NCBI GenBank assembly: GCA_039683515.1
Contig: JBDKRG010000025.1
Coordinates: 1-50,389, forward strand
Direction of reading: 5' to 3'
Source: JAJFUE01 sp039683515
Lineage (GTDB): Bacteria > Sumerlaeota > Sumerlaeia > MVZB01
Length of the DNA: 50,389 bases
This document shows positions 48,499 through 50,389 of this stretch, piece after piece. The notes under the pieces are model-generated. The model was not told the origin of the DNA and ran no database searches. It saw nothing but the letters and a program-made list of their open reading frames with translations. How positions within the stretch are numbered: the stretch's first letter is position 1; each line of letters starts with the position of its first letter. Made by a program: the position numbers and the translations under genes.

Positions 48499-50388
48499 TC
48501 AACCACCCAAGAGGCTCGTCATCCCCGCGTAGAAGGAGTACTGCCAGGTTCCGGTTCCGCTCAGCGTCGGGAATGTTGACGGGAGGGTTGTGTACGCCCA
48601 GCCGCTCCGGTAGGCGTGGCTGCCGCCGGTGGAGGCCGCCGAGAGGACGAGCGTGTTGCTGGTTGCCTCCATGGCCAGCCAATAGGCGCCCGCCTCAAGC
48701 GTGGCCGGAGCGGTGACGGACGCCGTGTTCCAGCCGGCAACCGGCGTGAACGAGTCGGTCGTCGCCATCAGCGCCCCGGGCTTGCCGGAGCTGTCGGCAT
48801 AGATGCCGAGCCGCATCGTGCCGCTGGGCGTCTTGATGTGAATGTTCAGAGCGTTGACGACGGCCGCTTCGGCAAGCGACACCCGATAGGCGACAAGGTA
48901 ACTGGCCATGCCGCTGTCCGTGCCGCTCAGGATCGAGGTCTGGCCCAGGGTGAACGTGGTCGGCGCGGGCGTGGCGGTGGCTGCGGGCGTGGGCGTGGGT
49001 GTGGGCGTCGCCGTGGCGTCGGCCTCCGCCGCGAGCGTCGCATAGATCGAGAAGTTCCAGTAGCCGGAGCCGCTGATCGTGGGGTACGTCGACGGGAACG
49101 GCTGGTACGTCCAGTTGCTCTTGTAGACGTAGGCCCCCCCGGTCGAGGCGGCCGCGATCGAGACCGTGTTGTTGTCCACCTCGAACGCCAGCCAGTAACA
49201 ACCGGCCGTCAGGACCTGGGTCTGGTCCGTGACGGGGACGGTGTTCCAGCCGACCTTCGTGGCGAACGCGTTCGTTTGCGCGACGAGCGCACCCGGCCGG
49301 CCCGAATTGTCCCGGTAGACCGCCATCCGCATGTTGCCGCTTGCGGTCTTGATGTAGGCGCTGATGCTTTTGAGCGTGGCCGATTGTGTCAGTTCGACCT
49401 TGCTCGCCAGCGTGTAGGTTTTGTTCTTGGCGTCGCTTTTGCCGAGGACGGTGTCGACGCCCATCGTCACGGTCGAGACCGGGACCGGCGTGGGCGTCGG
49501 CGTGGGCGTTGCCGTCGGGACCGGGGTGGGCGTCGGCGTGGGCGTGGGCGTTGCCGTCGGGACCGGCGTCGGCGTCGGGGTGGGCGTGGGCGAGGCAAAG
49601 CCGGCGTAGAGCGAATAATTCCACGTGCCGGTGCCGCTGATCGTCGGGAACGTCGACGGCAAGGATTGGTATGTCCAATTGCTTTTGTAGACATGGGCGC
49701 CGCCGGTGGACGTGGCGGCGATGACCAGGGCATCGGTGTCGGTCTCGAAGGCGAGCCAGTAGGTGCCGGCCGCGAGTGTGACGTTTTGATCGGTGACGGC
49801 CACCGAGTTCCAGCCGACCGCCGGGACGAAGGCCGGGGTCGTTGCCATGAGCGCCCCCGGCACGCCCGAGTTGTCGGCGTAGATGCCCAGCCGCATGGTG
49901 CCGCTGGCGGTGACGACGTTCACGTTGAGCGTCGTGACGACCGATGCCTGGGCCAGGGTGGCGCGGTAGGCCACAAGGTAGGTGCGGCAGCCTGAGTCGG
50001 TGCTGCTGAGGATCGATGTGGTGCCGAGGGTCGAATCCGTGCTTGGCGTGACGGTCGGGGTGGGAGTGGGCGTGGGCGTCGCGGTCGCCGTCGGCGTTGG
50101 GGTCGGCGTCGATGTCGGCGTGGGGGTGACCGTTGAGCCGTCGGTGTATTCGAGTGCGCCGATGTCCCAGGCGCCGTCGGCGCCGCGGGTGTTGCCGGCC
50201 ATGTCGACGGTGTCCAGGCCGCTCAGCGCGCGGCCGGCGTTGATCGGCAAGGTGCCGCTAGCGGCCGGATTCAGGCGCACGTCCTGGGCCGCCCAGTTCA
50301 CGAACGGGTTGGACGAGCCCATCATGTCGCCCGTGCCCAGTGTCACCGATGCGCCGTTGTTGGGGAAGAACCAGTTGTTGCCCCACTG
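48499..50388 (-). CDS. Secreted multi-domain protein: choice-of-anchor-Q-like beta-helix end and three tandem beta-sandwich repeats (5'-truncated)
   Basis: At least 629 residues are visible and the frame is open at the right edge. The first ~85 residues look like the end of a right-handed beta-helix with the choice-of-anchor Q pattern ('INAGRALSGLDTVDMAGNTRGADGAWDIGALEY'-type segment; key parts INAGRAL, GNTRG, WDIGALEY). Three homologous ~130-residue units follow, each with 'LGIY.D(N/S)SG.PGALMATT', 'GWN(S/T)', 'L.AG.YWLA(F/M)E' and 'STGG.(H/Y).Y(K/R)S.W.Y...PST(F/Y)PT(I/L)SG.G.W.(Y/F)S.YA'. Thr-Pro-rich linkers separate them. It ends without an obvious PEP-CTERM or other sorting tail. A surface glycan-binding or adhesive role is inferred only. 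Confidence 0.88.
   Translation of the reverse strand, partial: QWGNNWFFPNNGASVTLGTGDMMGSSNPFVNWAAQDVRLNPAASGTLPINAGRALSGLDTVDMAGNTRGADGAWDIGALEYTDGSTVTPTPTSTPTPTPTATATPTPTPTPTVTPSTDSTLGTTSILSSTDSGCRTYLVAYRATLAQASVVTTLNVNVVTASGTMRLGIYADNSGVPGALMATTPAFVPAVGWNSVAVTDQNVTLAAGTYWLAFETDTDALVIAATSTGGAHVYKSNWTYQSLPSTFPTISGTGTWNYSLYAGFASPTPTPTPTPVPTATPTPTPTPTPVPTATPTPTPTPVPVSTVTMGVDTVLGKSDAKNKTYTLASKVELTQSATLKSISAYIKTASGNMRMAVYRDNSGRPGALVAQTNAFATKVGWNTVPVTDQTQVLTAGCYWLAFEVDNNTVSIAAASTGGAYVYKSNWTYQPFPSTYPTISGSGYWNFSIYATLAAEADATATPTPTPTPAATATPAPTTFTLGQTSILSGTDSGMASYLVAYRVSLAEAAVVNALNIHIKTPSGTMRLGIYADSSGKPGALMATTDSFTPVAGWNTASVTAPATLEAGAYWLAMEATSNTLVLSAASTGGSHAYRSGWAYTTLPSTFPTLSGTGTWQYSFYAGMTSLLGG
49476..49600. 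repeat. Minisatellite encoding Thr-Pro linker
   Basis: GTGGGCGTGGGCGTC-type 6-bp tandem units encode the (TP)n linker between repeats 1 and 2 of the secreted protein. Shorter blocks occur at about 48961-49015 and 50041-50140. Confidence 0.8.
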
Positions 50389-50389
50389 G

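Noticed and set aside
49476..49600. Tandem repeat considered as a CRISPR array
   Set aside because: 6-bp units in frame with a Thr-Pro linker and no spacers; a coding minisatellite.

Overview
The window is about 50 kb of high-GC bacterial DNA with Gram-negative-type envelope genes (an MlaA-domain protein, O-antigen ligase, Wzz/GumC-type chain-length protein). Housekeeping genes (rpoD end, def, ubiE/menG, rpmG, panC, pabB, glnD) are scattered among uncharacterised membrane and secreted proteins. The mix of a planctomycete/verrucomicrobia-like RpoD, a BlaR1/BlaI pair with unusual sensor repeats, pseudopilin-type C-termini and many dispersed palindromes suggests an uncultured lineage near the PVC group or a candidate phylum such as Sumerlaeota. 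I cannot assign it more closely from sequence alone. No tRNA, rRNA, CRISPR array or prophage was recognised.

Layout. 1-3.7 kb: end of rpoD with two terminators, a YwqG/DUF1963 gene and two tandem paralogous membrane proteins. 3.7-7 kb: a BlaR1-type M56 metalloprotease and its BlaI repressor with two matching operator-like palindromes, then a RAYT transposase framed by its REP-like palindromes. 7-11.3 kb: an NtrC-family regulator translationally coupled to glnD. 11.4-16.5 kb: a five-gene reverse-strand operon (TPR protein, O-antigen ligase, putative alpha/alpha-toroid protein, small membrane protein, large exported protein). 16.6-20.8 kb: DUF502 protein, Ser/Thr kinase, acidic protein, pseudopilin. 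21-27.3 kb: def/C26/ubiE operon, phosphodiesterase, TPR protein, YciO, membrane protein. 27.4-29.7 kb: rpmG, panC and a sugar epimerase. 29.7-39 kb: two repeat-rich intergenic islands, a quinol-type nitric oxide reductase under a perfect FNR-type box, pabB, an MlaA-alpha/beta-hydrolase fusion, an HD-GYP protein and a lipase.

39-48.3 kb: an RsmC-like methyltransferase, then an exopolysaccharide locus. A sigma54-dependent regulator with a degenerate receiver and a GT2 gene face a five-gene operon: degenerate GGDEF-like protein, Wzz/GumC, BY-kinase-like protein without the P-loop lysine, a sugar transferase fused to another degenerate GGDEF-like domain, and a Gfo/Idh/MocA dehydrogenase. A sigma54-like promoter lies ahead of the operon and a long perfect-stem terminator closes it. 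48.5-50.4 kb holds the end of a large secreted repeat protein that runs off the window.

The items most worth follow-up are the EPS locus with three degenerate signalling modules, the MlaA-hydrolase fusion without a lipobox, the BlaR1 sensor made of three tandem repeats with its operators, the RAYT/REP system, and a C-terminal YDPTNGI...GDI signature shared by a pseudopilin and an unrelated exported protein.
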